Positions 1 through 8,462 of a DNA stretch of 10,999 bases are shown piece by piece; position 1 is the stretch's first letter, and the number at the start of each line of letters is the position of its first letter. The position numbers and the translations under genes are program-made. The stretch is from Larix sibirica. Lineage: Eukaryota > Streptophyta > Pinopsida > Pinales > Pinaceae. The notes below the pieces were generated by a model. It was not told the origin of the DNA. It did no database searches and saw only the letters and a program-made list of their open reading frames with translations. The stretch spans positions 19,739 to 30,737 of the forward strand of contig NWUY0300051005.1 of assembly GCA_004151065.3 (NCBI GenBank), read 5' to 3'.

Positions 1-436
1 ACCCTTTAGGAAACTTCATCTTGAAGTTATGGTCATTTACGATCATAGGCAATTTTTATGACATAATATCTTTGTTTCTTGCTATCAGAATACGCGGGGT
101 ATACTCGTCTCACTGGACATTCACTTGATCAAACATGTCAATGCCAACTAGAGTTTTAATTTATTTGTCACAAGGAATGCGCTCTTATATTACACTATAC
201 ATCTCGTACACATAGCTAGTCTATCCTTCTTAAAGTTCATTAAACACATATTTCCGCCAAAATAGTCAACATGTTATTAGTTTTGTGGTTCTTTTCTATA
301 ACTCAATTCATAGGAAGACCTTGTTTCCCATATTACATCTTCTTAGGTTCAAAATTTATTGATATGACCCAATTACTACTTCTTAGTTTTTACTAAATCT
401 ACTTCTAACATACTCACTTACTTTTTATTTCTTGGT
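1..436. other. Unassigned AT-rich non-coding stretch
   Basis: I see no convincing reading frame, RNA gene or repeat boundary here on either strand. It lies directly past the broken end of the DUF4283 frame (which runs on the minus strand), so it sits where the rest of a LINE ORF1 or the following ORF2 would be. I could not recognise endonuclease or reverse-transcriptase motifs in it. It may be unrelated sequence that truncates the element. Confidence 0.4.
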
Positions 437-1153
437 TTAATTCACCCTGTTCACCATATCCATAATAACCTGTCGCGACCACAACTCCAAAGGAAGACCC
501 CTCAAGAGCATCCAAATGCATTTCTCCTTAAATCTCTCCCTGAAGAGATGAAAAGCTGAATTCCACCGCTTGAGAAGCATGGATCCTTTCCCCTTCACCC
601 ATGGACCCGCCAGAACCCGTAACAGGGGCTCTTCCTCCATAAATTGGAAACACACCTAATCATTCTCAAGGATATTAAGCCATGGGAAATAGCCCAGAAT
701 TGGTTTCCATATTTCAGCTATCCAAGACAGAAGCTCCAACCTTGTCATCGCCATGTAGACCAATCTTCCCACCAATGCCTTCTTAGCCATGCTCGCCACC
801 CTATCCATATTAACGTCCTTCCCCATAGTCATGGGCATAAAGTCTTCGCTGGCCAGAAGTGATTTTTCCCTTCTTGCCTTTGCCACCTCACTACGAATCT
901 TAGGGATCTTCCTTGTTCTATCCATTTTGGGGATGGAGGGAATAGAACGAGAATTAATCACATTCAAGATATCACTAAGGGGCCGGTCAACCCCAGAACC
1001 CAGAAAATTCTCCCACACATAGACCACGGTTGGGACATATTTAACCCTAGCATCATCAAACATAGACTTGTACTCTTCGTCTAGCAACATAACCCCCAAA
1101 CTTTCCCACATGGCATCATCTTCCATGTCCCAACATTCACCTGCCTCTGCCAT
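437..1153 (-). pseudogene. Broken DUF4283 protein, remnant of a plant LINE ORF1 / gag-like gene
   Basis: One minus-strand frame runs from an ATG at 1153 to a TAA at 437-439, interrupted by a single in-frame TAG at 656-658. The first 165 codons start MAEAGECWDMEDD and contain a basic stretch around residues 80-95. From about residue 127 the frame matches the DUF4283 pattern: a VGR-type start, then IAEIWKPILGYF, then after the TAG a V-FQFMEEE segment, LAGPWVKGKGSMLLKRW and WMLLRGLPLELWS. The PW, LLLKRW and GLPLELWS positions are family hallmarks. The TAG falls where a large hydrophobic residue or Trp is usual, so a TGG-to-TAG change is plausible. DUF4283 proteins in plants are mostly nucleic-acid-binding ORF1/gag-like products of retroelements and normally continue into a CCHC zinc knuckle, which is missing. 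I infer a dead, 3'-truncated element copy. A degraded host DUF4283 gene is less likely. Confidence 0.72.
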
Positions 1154-1551
1154 GTTGAAAACGACATACCACCTCCACCCCTAGAAAACCACTTCATAGT
1201 CGCAACACTAGAAAAACCAACACACCACCGAGAACCCCGTTATGAAACCAACACTGGTTGTCACGGACATAATGAGGGTCATGAGCTCTCACGACAAGGA
1301 ACGTTAACCAAAAACCCCCAAGTCCATTTCCAGAATCGAAACCATCCCCTCTCCCTCCCACTTATCTCTTTGTTGTCGCATATATTGGATTGTATTCGAG
1401 TCATAATACTTACATACAATGATTGTCCACTTTAAAAAAATGACAATGATAGAACTTTTAGATGTGATGTGGTTTTTATAGATGTTGAGGTTATCCATCT
1501 CACCACATGGTTTTTTATTTTCTTGCATTGGTAATTACTAATAACATGTGC
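1154..1551. other. Sequence upstream of the DUF4283 frame, possibly LINE 5' UTR
   Basis: On the minus strand this lies 5' of the ATG at 1153. The part near the ATG is GC-richer than its surroundings and pyrimidine-rich on the plus strand, which would fit a LINE 5' leader. No defined element end or target site duplication was found, so the assignment rests on position alone. The part beyond about 1390 is ordinary AT-rich sequence. Confidence 0.3.
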
Positions 1552-2064
1552 ATTTCAAAGATTCTAATGTTCTCATTCACTCTCATGAAAGTACATGTCC
1601 CACAGTTGGAGCTAGATGTTACCCCCCATTTTGCATAGGTCTCCACATGTGATTGCTATCAAATTTTTAGCAAGGGATTACGTGGTGATGGAGATTTGGA
1701 CAACCTAGTATTGATGCTTGTGGAAGCCTTTTCTTATGGGGCGTTCTTGATCATTGGCACATAGATCGCGTCATAGCACTTTTGACTATCATCTTTAGTT
1801 GAGGACCCTCATTGTTTCTCTATTGTGGCATGTGTGGTGGCATCCTAGTGGGTTGTACAAGGGGTCGTCCCCATCCTCATGGGTTGGTTATCTATTGTCA
1901 ACACTTGTTCTTGAGTTGGATGCTCATGTCTTTTATTGATGATCTCCTCGGTTCATGGATTGATGAGTTGGCATGCAAGTTGAGGTTTGGTCATTATCTA
2001 TACATTCATTGCACATATGTTGAGGTTGTTCCCCACTTGATGGAGTATTGCACATAGATCTATT
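1552..2064 (+). repeat. 513-bp direct duplication, copy A
   Basis: This block begins ATTTCAAAGATTCTAATG and ends CACATAGATCTATT. It recurs at 2066-2578 at a constant offset of 514 with no indel or substitution that I can see. The two copies are separated only by the N at 2065. It contains an open frame at 1812-2057 that resembles no known protein and is necessarily repeated in copy B, so I do not call it a gene. An exact tandem copy in otherwise decayed DNA points to a contig overlap counted twice. Confidence 0.93.
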
Positions 2065-2065
2065 N
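2065..2065. other. Single N (assembly gap marker)
   Basis: This is the only ambiguous base in the window, and it sits exactly at the junction of the two identical 513-bp copies. A one-base N is how some assemblers mark a gap of zero or negative estimated length. The simplest reading is that two contigs overlapping by 513 bp were scaffolded without merging, so the true locus probably has one copy. Confidence 0.85.
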
Positions 2066-2578
2066 ATTTCAAAGATTCTAATGTTCTCATTCACTCTCAT
2101 GAAAGTACATGTCCCACAGTTGGAGCTAGATGTTACCCCCCATTTTGCATAGGTCTCCACATGTGATTGCTATCAAATTTTTAGCAAGGGATTACGTGGT
2201 GATGGAGATTTGGACAACCTAGTATTGATGCTTGTGGAAGCCTTTTCTTATGGGGCGTTCTTGATCATTGGCACATAGATCGCGTCATAGCACTTTTGAC
2301 TATCATCTTTAGTTGAGGACCCTCATTGTTTCTCTATTGTGGCATGTGTGGTGGCATCCTAGTGGGTTGTACAAGGGGTCGTCCCCATCCTCATGGGTTG
2401 GTTATCTATTGTCAACACTTGTTCTTGAGTTGGATGCTCATGTCTTTTATTGATGATCTCCTCGGTTCATGGATTGATGAGTTGGCATGCAAGTTGAGGT
2501 TTGGTCATTATCTATACATTCATTGCACATATGTTGAGGTTGTTCCCCACTTGATGGAGTATTGCACATAGATCTATT
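2066..2578 (+). repeat. 513-bp direct duplication, copy B
   Basis: This copy is identical to 1552-2064 by direct reading. After it the sequence continues uniquely (TGTTGGTTGAGTG), while before copy A the sequence is also unique. That pattern fits the end of one contig and the start of the next. See copy A for the interpretation. Confidence 0.93.
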
Positions 2579-3134
2579 TGTTGGTTGAGTGTTTGACCCC
2601 TTTATGTATGGAAGCAACCTCTTGCACTGGTTGACTTGTTATACATTCATTAGTTTTCCCTTGAAGATTACCCCCCTTTTAAAAAGTTATTTACGTATTC
2701 ATCTAGTCCATTTTTTATGGGTTGTTTTTGGAGGGACATTCCAGTGATCTTTTGACAAAGTACCTAGAATTGTGTCATCACAAGGTCATTAGATGCAAAG
2801 TGGCCACAAGATTTTTGAAAACTAGTTATAATAGAAAATCCAATAAATAACGAAGAAGTTAACAATTCTAGAATTGTTGTTTAAAGAGTCGCACCATATT
2901 TTTGTTGTGCATGTCTTTTGGAGCCTTTTCATGAAAAGCGTTCACCTTATTTGAAAAAGTGCTCCATCTTTTAGGGCCTTTATCTTAGAGCGCTATCTTT
3001 GGAGAGCCATTGAAGGCTAGGTTTAACTTATTTTTGTCATCATTCACCCTCATTTGATGGATGCACCCCCTTCTTGGGCCTTTCTTCTCTTGGGTATTGT
3101 ACTTGTGGTTTTGACTACCATATTCCATGGATGT
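2579..3134. other. Unassigned non-coding stretch
   Basis: There is no open frame of note on either strand and no recognised RNA gene or repeat end. The stretch is T-rich on the plus strand and ends at the proposed start of an LTR remnant. It is probably decayed repeat or intergenic DNA. Confidence 0.4.
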
Positions 3135-3253
3135 TGTTAGGGTTTGTTAGGTTAGTTGGAGGATTTGTTTAACTTGTTTACTCCTCCATATGATAGATCT
3201 AGGGTTTTGATAGATCTATTATTATTTTATTGTAGAAGTAGTTAGAGTTGATC

Positions 3254-3263
3254 TATATATAAG
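3254..3263 (+). promoter_or_regulatory. TATA box of the LTR remnant
   Basis: The motif TATATATAAG lies about 120 bp inside the proposed LTR start and is followed by a T/C-rich segment, as at plant LTR transcription starts. Function is not implied, because the element has decayed. Confidence 0.4.
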
Positions 3264-3449
3264 AGAGTTTCTTTCTCATTTGTAATCATGTTTGGATCAA
3301 AGGAGAAATCCCACTCATCTTTTTGGCTCCATATCATGTGTTTTCCAATGCCTTCCATGATAGTTTTCCTCCTTAAAGACCATTTGAAATTTATGCTTTA
3401 GAACTTTCCCTATGATTGATCTTGAAATCAATCCAACCATTAGAGAGCA

Positions 3450-3476
3450 GCTAGGTTTGTGCACTACAAACCTAGC
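3450..3476. repeat. Perfect 11-bp inverted repeat (hairpin) inside the LTR remnant
   Basis: GCTAGGTTTGT at 3450-3460 is the exact reverse complement of ACAAACCTAGC at 3466-3476, with a 5-nt loop GCACT. Transcribed, it would fold into a compact stem-loop. It lies in what would be the R/U5 half of the LTR. No U-tract follows that would suggest a terminator. Confidence 0.75.
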
Positions 3477-3754
3477 CCTTTCTAAGCTTTCCTAAGAAAC
3501 CCTCATGTAATCCTTGTTTGACTCCATTTGTTCATTTGATAAGGCACGGGTCTCAAATTCATTTATCACTCTTGTATCTTCTTTTACATAAAAACACATT
3601 GTTTTGTAAGAGTTGCTCTTCAAATTCACCTTGTGCTTCATTGTTGAACTCTAGAAATCCTATTTCGGGGACTCCTCCCTTCTCTAGCCTTGAGAGTAGA
3701 AGAGGGTTAGGTGTTGTGCATTGGCCTCCCTCTTGTTTATCCATGAGCCATTAT

Positions 3755-3766
3755 TGTTATTAGGGC
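3755..3766 (+). promoter_or_regulatory. Degenerate tRNA-iMet primer-binding site
   Basis: TGTTATTAGGGC matches 9 of 12 positions of TGGTATCAGAGC, the usual plant Copia primer-binding site complementary to initiator Met tRNA. The context continues CTTTAATTTCAAGATG, as is common after such sites. It lies four bases past the proposed LTR end, as expected for a left LTR. Confidence 0.42.
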
Positions 3767-3800
3767 TTTAATTTCAAGATGTTGGTTTGTGTGATTAACA

Positions 3801-4440
3801 GTTCAAATAGTTCAAAGTGGAGTGATTTGCTCTGTTATTGTTTTCTATAAACTAAACTTACAACTTGATTCATGTTCCTTTAGCTTTCAACCTTTAGACT
3901 GTTTGTTTGCACAAACAACAGATCTTGTATTGGTATTTACTATATATCGTAATGGAGCGGAGACACTCAACCTTGAAGGTTATCATATCTATATTTCACA
4001 GCTAGCCTAGATTAATAACAAAATCCAGCTTCATGTCTCAGTTATAGTAGAAAATTCAAATTATTATATCGACATAATAGCCAACCAAAGATCCATGCAA
4101 TGAGCCAGGACATGATGGAATTGAATATTGACTATTTGGTCTATTATATAACTTGTATATGCGTTCTGTTTCATCTTCCAACCTTCCTAAAACAGCTCAG
4201 ATCAGTTTTGAGTTTAACAAGTTAACCACCAATGTTTATCCACATTATGCATTTCCTTTACACAATAAAATTATTAGAGTAATGATACTTGTGATGCACT
4301 GACCTAGTTTTCAAGTATGTAAGTTCATTAAAGGGTCCCAAGTACCACAAAATTCTGAAGATCATTTTACGAAAATAATTCCAAAATTGCTATTACAGTA
4401 CATGATGATAAAATACACAGATGACTTTATTATCCTTGAG
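3801..4440. other. Non-coding stretch between the LTR remnant and the gene 3' end
   Basis: Only short frames without protein character are present, at 3822-4010 (plus) and 4362-4589 (minus). The latter falls within the presumed 3' UTR of the DUF2301 gene. TTTATT at 4426-4431 is a second possible poly(A) signal read on the minus strand. I see no RNA gene or transposon boundary here. Confidence 0.4.
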
Positions 4441-4441
4441 A

Positions 4442-4474
4442 TGCCACTGATTTGGTTTTGTGATTGCAGTGGCA
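4442..4474. repeat. 8-bp inverted repeat in the presumed 3' UTR
   Basis: TGCCACTG at 4442-4449 and CAGTGGCA at 4467-4474 are exact reverse complements with a 17-nt loop. If the DUF2301 transcript runs this far, it would carry this small hairpin between the two candidate poly(A) signals. A chance occurrence is possible. Confidence 0.5.
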
Positions 4475-4547
4475 ACAAAGAATTTCCACATACTTTTCCA
4501 TAACTTGGTAACATAGCTAGGATAACTACATATTTACATCTACTATG

Positions 4548-4553
4548 TTTATT
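4548..4553 (-). terminator. Candidate poly(A) signal AATAAA of the DUF2301 gene
   Basis: TTTATT on the plus strand reads AATAAA on the minus strand, about 130 nt past the TAA at 4686-4688. That is a normal 3' UTR distance in plants. A second AATAAA lies at 4426-4431. Plant polyadenylation signals are loose, so the true site is uncertain. Confidence 0.4.
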
Positions 4554-4685
4554 TCTTTTCCCATTTTGCGCTGAATAGATTAATAACAAAAATCCCTACT
4601 CTTGACTCTACTCATCCTCTTCTTTCCTAGTACATCACTACTTAGGTAAAAAGATCTTGAAGCCCTTTAATGTTCATACTACATA

Positions 4686-4799
4686 TTAATCTCTAGTAGA
4701 ACTTTGGCCAGTTTGCTCCTCGCGCTTCTGAAGAAAGGCTGCTTTCTCCTCCTCGGACAGAGCAATGAACATGAAAATTGACTTATCACCAATATCATC
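4686..4799 (-). CDS. DUF2301 gene, last exon (residues 179-215 and stop)
   Basis: The acceptor is GCTATTCAG, and the coding part is 37 codons plus TAA. It begins DDIGDKSIF, the conserved end of the family, and continues into a hydrophilic tail rich in Glu and Lys (LSEEEKAAFLQKREEQ) that is probably exposed to solvent. The 3' UTR follows toward lower coordinates. Confidence 0.92.
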   Translation of the reverse strand, partial: DDIGDKSIFMFIALSEEEKAAFLQKREEQTGQSSTRD

Positions 4800-6476
4800 C
4801 TGAATAGCAAAAATGACACAGATCATGCAACAGAATTTCAAGAGCACAAGTCAGGCCAGGCTACACATAATACTAAACTTCTTAGACAAGATAATTTTTA
4901 GAGTATAACAAACGAAAATGTTTTTCCATTTTCCACTAAATATGGGTTGCTGATGAAATACCAAGGTCATTCACAACCTGTTGAATTTTATGTCAGTCCA
5001 CAATAAAACATTACCTTGATAGGTTGTGTAAACTTCCTAGCTGCAAATATGGTGAAAAGGGCCATCCATATTCCAAGTAATGCTAGTTTGAATTGATCAT
5101 CCATTCCCCCTGTCTGTGAAATGGCATTGTACAAGTTCAGTATATGCAGAAAGACGACGACTTAACTTGCAAACATATAAACACTACTGCCATCTAAGGC
5201 CACATAAAAGCTATATTTTCCAATTTATTATGACTATTTCAATCACATGCTAGACCAAAAATCTTCATGTATTTAGTAAGCCTTCTGCCTAGTACGAAAG
5301 AGTTTTCTGAAACGAGATTCAGGCTTCTAAAGGGCCATGTATATTAATTGCTCATGACTATTTTTTAAACTTTAAACTCAATCCAATGCATCAACTCTGA
5401 GAGTCCTGGTGCATGAAGTTCCATCTGTACTACATGAAAATTCCAAGTCTAATGGTTTGGTCAGCATTCCTACATTTCAAAACTTTTACACAAGCCACTG
5501 TTCTTGCAGGTAAATTTTTGTTCTTTTTACAAGAAATGAAGGGTCCAAAGAATCCAATGGAACTGTAGGTGGGACAACAAAATAAAATGCCAAGAATCAT
5601 ACCAAATGACCCAGAAGTAATGTGGGAATGACCAAAGTCAAACCAGCTGCTTCCAATTTGCCATAGCACAAACCTGCATGCAAACACACGTCCATAGGTG
5701 GTAAAAGATCAAAATAGTCAATATAACAGTGGAACCATATGACTAATTTCTTCCTGCCATGCTCTACAGCAATCCAGAGTCCAGACAAGTCCTAAAGAGA
5801 GAGAAACATGTTTTATTACAAGACATGATTATGAAGCTAAGAAATCTTATAATGGTAGGTTCCCATACAGTGCACAAGCCACAAACACATAAACAGAACC
5901 TAATGAAGGTATAGAAGACAACAAACAAAAAGCTACAGGTTAATACATTGAACAGCCACAGCCTAAAATTTGAATAGTAATAATTACTATTACATTCTTC
6001 TAAGGAACTTCAAATTTAAGTCGAATCATCAAACTAAGGGACATCAACAAACATTCCATATGCAAAAAAAAAATAGGCAATTTACGTTATGCACATGAGA
6101 AGGATTCTCTACCTTCTTTGAAAACAAGCCCAGTCAAGGATGCAAAGAGGGGTCCAATAAACCATATGGCTACAGGGTTGTCTATAACATATTGCACCAA
6201 CCCTTCACCCGCTGGTAGTGCAACGTTCAGAGATGTAGCAAGAGATCCAATTATACCCAATGCCCATAATATCTGAAGGGTGCGCTTTATAGGAGTAACA
6301 TAAATATGAATCAAAATTAATGATAAGCCCAAGCCTCCAGCTCCTAAAGCATATAATGTGTCGAGGTTCTGTTGTAGAAGGGACTTTGCAAGAGAATCAT
6401 TTGGTAGGAAAGCACTTGAAGCAGCCACTACAAATGATATTGCAGAAGTCACCAGTCCTCCTCGATACAAGATCAC
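4686..6476 (-). CDS. DUF2301-family multi-pass membrane protein, plastid type (partial: N-terminus missing)
   Basis: Four exons (6476-6113, 5673-5603, 5113-5015, 4799-4686) join through GT-AG introns of 439, 489 and 215 bp, in phases 1, 0 and 0, into one 215-residue frame ending in TAA. Hydrophobic segments lie near residues 8-24, 41-60, 67-87, 102-119, 131-145 and 155-170. They are linked by short loops with the motifs IHIYVTPIKRTLQ, GPLFASLTGLVFKEGLCYGK, IPTLLLGHL, ARKFTQPIKDDIGDKS and an acidic/basic tail. This order is that of the DUF2301 (COG5413-like) integral membrane proteins found in cyanobacteria and, as nuclear-encoded plastid proteins, in plants. Their biochemical role is not established as far as I know. 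The visible part is about as long as a whole cyanobacterial member, but the short conserved stretch before VILYR and the expected transit peptide are absent. The first exon starts at an AG acceptor (TTTTAGCAG), so its leading GTG codes for an internal Val and is not the start codon. No frameshift or stop breaks the frame, so the gene looks functional. Confidence 0.9.
5015..5113 (-). CDS. DUF2301 gene, third visible exon (residues 146-178)
   Basis: The exon is 99 nt, in phase 0 at both ends, with donor ATCAAG|GTAATG. It encodes TGGMDDQFK, one membrane segment rich in Trp, Leu and Phe, and ARKFTQPIK. The acceptor region has two AGs four bases apart (CACAGACAG). Only the first keeps the frame. 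Confidence 0.92.
5603..5673 (-). CDS. DUF2301 gene, second visible exon (residues 122-145)
   Basis: The acceptor is GCATGCAG and the donor is CATTTG|GTATGA. The 71 nt plus the carried base make 24 codons, starting GLCYGKLEAAG and ending LLLGHL. This links the conserved FKEG of the previous exon to a Pro-containing hydrophobic segment. The exon is short but fits the family pattern on both sides. Confidence 0.92.
6113..6476 (-). CDS. DUF2301 gene, first visible exon (residues 1-121 plus one base)
   Basis: The acceptor CAG is at 6479-6477 after a T-rich tract, and the donor is GAAG|GTAGAG at 6112-6111. The exon is 364 nt and ends after the first base of a Gly codon. It encodes about four membrane segments and the IHIYVTPIKR loop. 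Reading on past the donor adds only eight residues before a stop, so retention of this intron would truncate the protein. Confidence 0.9.
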
Positions 6477-6479
6477 CTG

Positions 6480-7295
6480 CTAAAACATAACATCAGCATC
6501 CCACAGTACATTTATCCAAAAAGTTTAACCTTGGCTGTTGAGAACGTTATTTTAATTGCCGAGTTTCAACTTTCAAGTATCTATGTGAATGACATGCAAA
6601 TTCAATAAATATGAGAGTTTTATACAAAGTCATATGCATGCCGTGTTCTTTAGTATGCTTCAATAAATTATCAAGAAGATTGGCCAAAGCTATGTGTACC
6701 AGATGATTTATAATCACATGTTATACATAGAATAACAAAACTTACTATAGTATTTTCCTCAGTGAGACAACATTGTATACAAAAAAATGCTTTAGAATTG
6801 TCATTATGTACTCCAACTACTTTCTTCTCGAGGTTTTCTGAACAACACCTGTGAAAAGCAATGTTCCATCATGTTTCGGGTATGCAGGAATATGGCAACA
6901 TGTAGAGATATTCCCAAATTTCAGGAGATGTCAAGATCCCTAAAATAGGGGACCCCACCCGAAATATTAAATATATAAAATATAAAACAAATTCAAAATA
7001 TAAATATAAATAAGTTTTTTTATGCATAATTAATCATCCATGATCCAATTCGCAATTAGGCTATTTGAATATTGGTATTCAATATAGGATAATCATTTAT
7101 TTCTCAATGTAAAATCATCAATGTCCAAATCAAAATGAAACTCGATGATACATCATATAATTACATCCATCACCACTGAAATAGTAAAGAATCAGTTCTC
7201 TCATAACAAAAAAAATAAGAAGAAAAAAAGAAAGAAATGGAACAAAGCTCACCTTGATTTAAAAGAAAAATTGTTTTCTGTTGTTTTATTTTGTG
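6480..7295. other. AT-rich non-coding sequence upstream of the visible exons, probably intron
   Basis: No coding exon matching the missing DUF2301 N-terminus is found here. A short patch at about 6901-6970 is more GC-rich, with a CCCTA-AAA-TAGGG dyad at 6948-6960 and a GGGGACCCC palindrome, which may be an old repeat. It is followed by AAATATAAA-like low-complexity DNA (about 6966-7020) and a purine-only A/G-rich tract near 7217-7240. If the gene is intact this is part of a long intron, a common state in conifers. Confidence 0.45.
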
Positions 7296-7470
7296 TATTT
7301 TACGAGGGCAGGGCCCTATATGGGGCATCCCAGAGTACCACCAAGGACTCAAAGCAAGGGACGTCCCTATTGAAGTCCCCAAGTACCAAGGATATACAAG
7401 GGGCAGAATGAGACATTCCAAATGATGTTCTCAAGTCCAGGGAGCATGGGGAGAATTACCATGGAACACT
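7296..7470. repeat. GC-richer repeat-like block with a GGGACGTCCC palindrome
   Basis: The base composition shifts sharply from the AT-rich flank. The block contains AGGGCCCT near 7309 and the perfect 10-bp palindrome GGGACGTCCC at 7358-7367, plus repeated CAAG/GGGG words. Overlapping frames are open on both strands (7145-7411 plus, 7170-7421 minus), but neither resembles a known protein. From composition I infer a piece of a dispersed repeat. No ends are visible. Confidence 0.35.
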
Positions 7471-7935
7471 GGTCAAAAGGCATAGGTTTATATCCCAAAA
7501 TGTGTGCTCAATGAATGTATCATATACTCCAAATACTTGGCCTTTACTTTGCTCAGATAATTTCACTATAAAATCTTCAAAGATGAGCATTCCATGTTGT
7601 GTACTTAACCACAATGTCTTTATAATGCAATTAGACTTGACATGCATGAGCTATTTTGTAAGGCTTAAGTTCATCATTTTGTAATAATGCTTGAGTCTTG
7701 GGTCTTTGGGGTATCATATTGCAATGATTGTAAAAGGCCACTTTGTTGTAATAAAGGCTTACATTATCTTATTACTATTTTGGACTTTATGTCAAGGCTT
7801 CCCTCTCTCTTTGTATAAATATGAGTTTTGAAAGAATAATTCACATTTGTGATATTTGATCATGACATTATAATATGTGAAAATGAATAAATGGACAAAG
7901 ACTGCATATGATTTAAAGATGAGGACCAAGAGAGA
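7471..7935. other. Unassigned non-coding stretch
   Basis: The stretch holds short frames on both strands (7456-7647 minus and 7502-7684 plus) with no protein resemblance. TATAAATA at about 7816 looks like a promoter-style TATA motif but has no recognised partner signals. The sequence is probably decayed retrotransposon or intron DNA. Confidence 0.35.
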
Positions 7936-8200
7936 TGTTAGGGATGAGGATCTCATGGAGATCACTTGAGAGATTCAAGGAGATATTGTTGGAGATAGTT
8001 ATGGAGATAGTTGAATAAGAAATCTTATTATGACACGGTTGTTATGATCACCTATTCTTATATAAGGGACCTCATTGTACTCTATTGTAATATGAGAGAA
8101 ATGCTAGATCTATACAATGTGAGGTTTGGAGGATATTCTGTGTTCTTATGATCTGATATTTCTATGTAAGTTTTGGTGTTTGCTGTCCCAATTCCCAATC
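7936..8200 (+). mobile_element. Second Copia-like LTR remnant (right end not defined)
   Basis: It starts TGTTAGGG at 7936, identical to the proposed LTR start at 3135, and has TATATAAG 123 bp in (8059-8066), against 121 bp in the other copy. The sequence between is diverged, with a 12-bp near-repeat of GGAGATAGTT at 7989-8013. No primer-binding site or CA end was identified, so the right border is a guess. Similar promoter spacing suggests the same broad LTR class and not a recent duplicate. Confidence 0.33.
8059..8066 (+). promoter_or_regulatory. TATA box of the second LTR remnant
   Basis: TATATAAG followed by GGGACCTCATTGTAC resembles plant LTR promoters, in which a TATATAAGGG core precedes the transcription start by about 30 bp. 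It is presumably inactive. Confidence 0.38.
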
Positions 8201-8457
8201 ACTTGCTTTTAATGCCTGACGAGCAAATTCCTCACTTGTTCCCATAATTACCATGAACTTCTGGAGTTTGTCTCAGTGTCCTCTTCCTAATTTATGCATG
8301 ATGGCATGATGAATTGCCCTAATATTTGGCCCTCTTTGGCTGGTTTGGATCTTGCAAACAATGTGTCTCAAGACATATTATGTTTGCCAGTGCCTATATG
8401 AACAGCAATAATGTGTGAATTTTCAAGGTAGGATTTTTAGAAGAGTGCAGAAGACAG

Positions 8458-8462
8458 TTCTG
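8458..8462 (+). repeat. Target site duplication TTCTG, left
   Basis: TTCTG directly precedes the LTR start at 8463 and recurs directly after the LTR end at 10426-10430. A 5-bp duplication is what LTR-retrotransposon integrases generate. Confidence 0.85.

Larger units (their letters stand above)
3135..3750 (+). mobile_element. Copia-like LTR remnant (left LTR, element body lost)
   Basis: The proposed LTR starts TGTTAGGG at 3135 and ends ...GAGCCA at 3750, so it has the TG...CA form. A TATA box lies about 120 bp in (3254-3263). A degenerate initiator-Met-tRNA primer-binding site follows at 3755-3766, at the spacing expected after a left LTR. The length of about 616 bp is ordinary for a plant Copia LTR. 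No gag or pol frame follows, and by about 3800 the sequence no longer looks retroviral, so the element is truncated. Both ends are inferred from motifs, since no second LTR or target duplication is available. The fragment at 7936 shares the same start and TATA spacing. Confidence 0.42.

Noticed and set aside
644-1022. Plus-strand frames at 644-862 and 789-1022
   Set aside because: They lie antisense to the DUF4283 frame, which carries the recognisable family motifs. They are shadows.
1812-2571. Two identical 81-codon plus-strand frames (1812-2057 and 2326-2571)
   Set aside because: They are one frame seen twice because of the 513-bp duplication. The product resembles no family, and its Cys/His content follows from base composition, so it is not called a gene.
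5430-5788. Minus-strand frames reading straight through 5430-5788
   Set aside because: Only 5603-5673 is coding; the rest is intron read-through on both sides of clear splice sites.
6474-6476. GTG at 6476 as a translation start
   Set aside because: It follows directly on a T-rich tract and CAG acceptor, and homologues have residues before this point, so it is an internal Val codon.
6901-6970. Possible LTR start TGTAGAGATATTCCC
   Set aside because: I looked downstream for an inverted partner end or a target duplication and found none, so no element is called.
7145-7421. Overlapping frames on both strands around 7145-7421
   Set aside because: They combine a simple A/G-rich tract with a repeat-like block, show no domain pattern, and are open on both strands, which is typical of chance.
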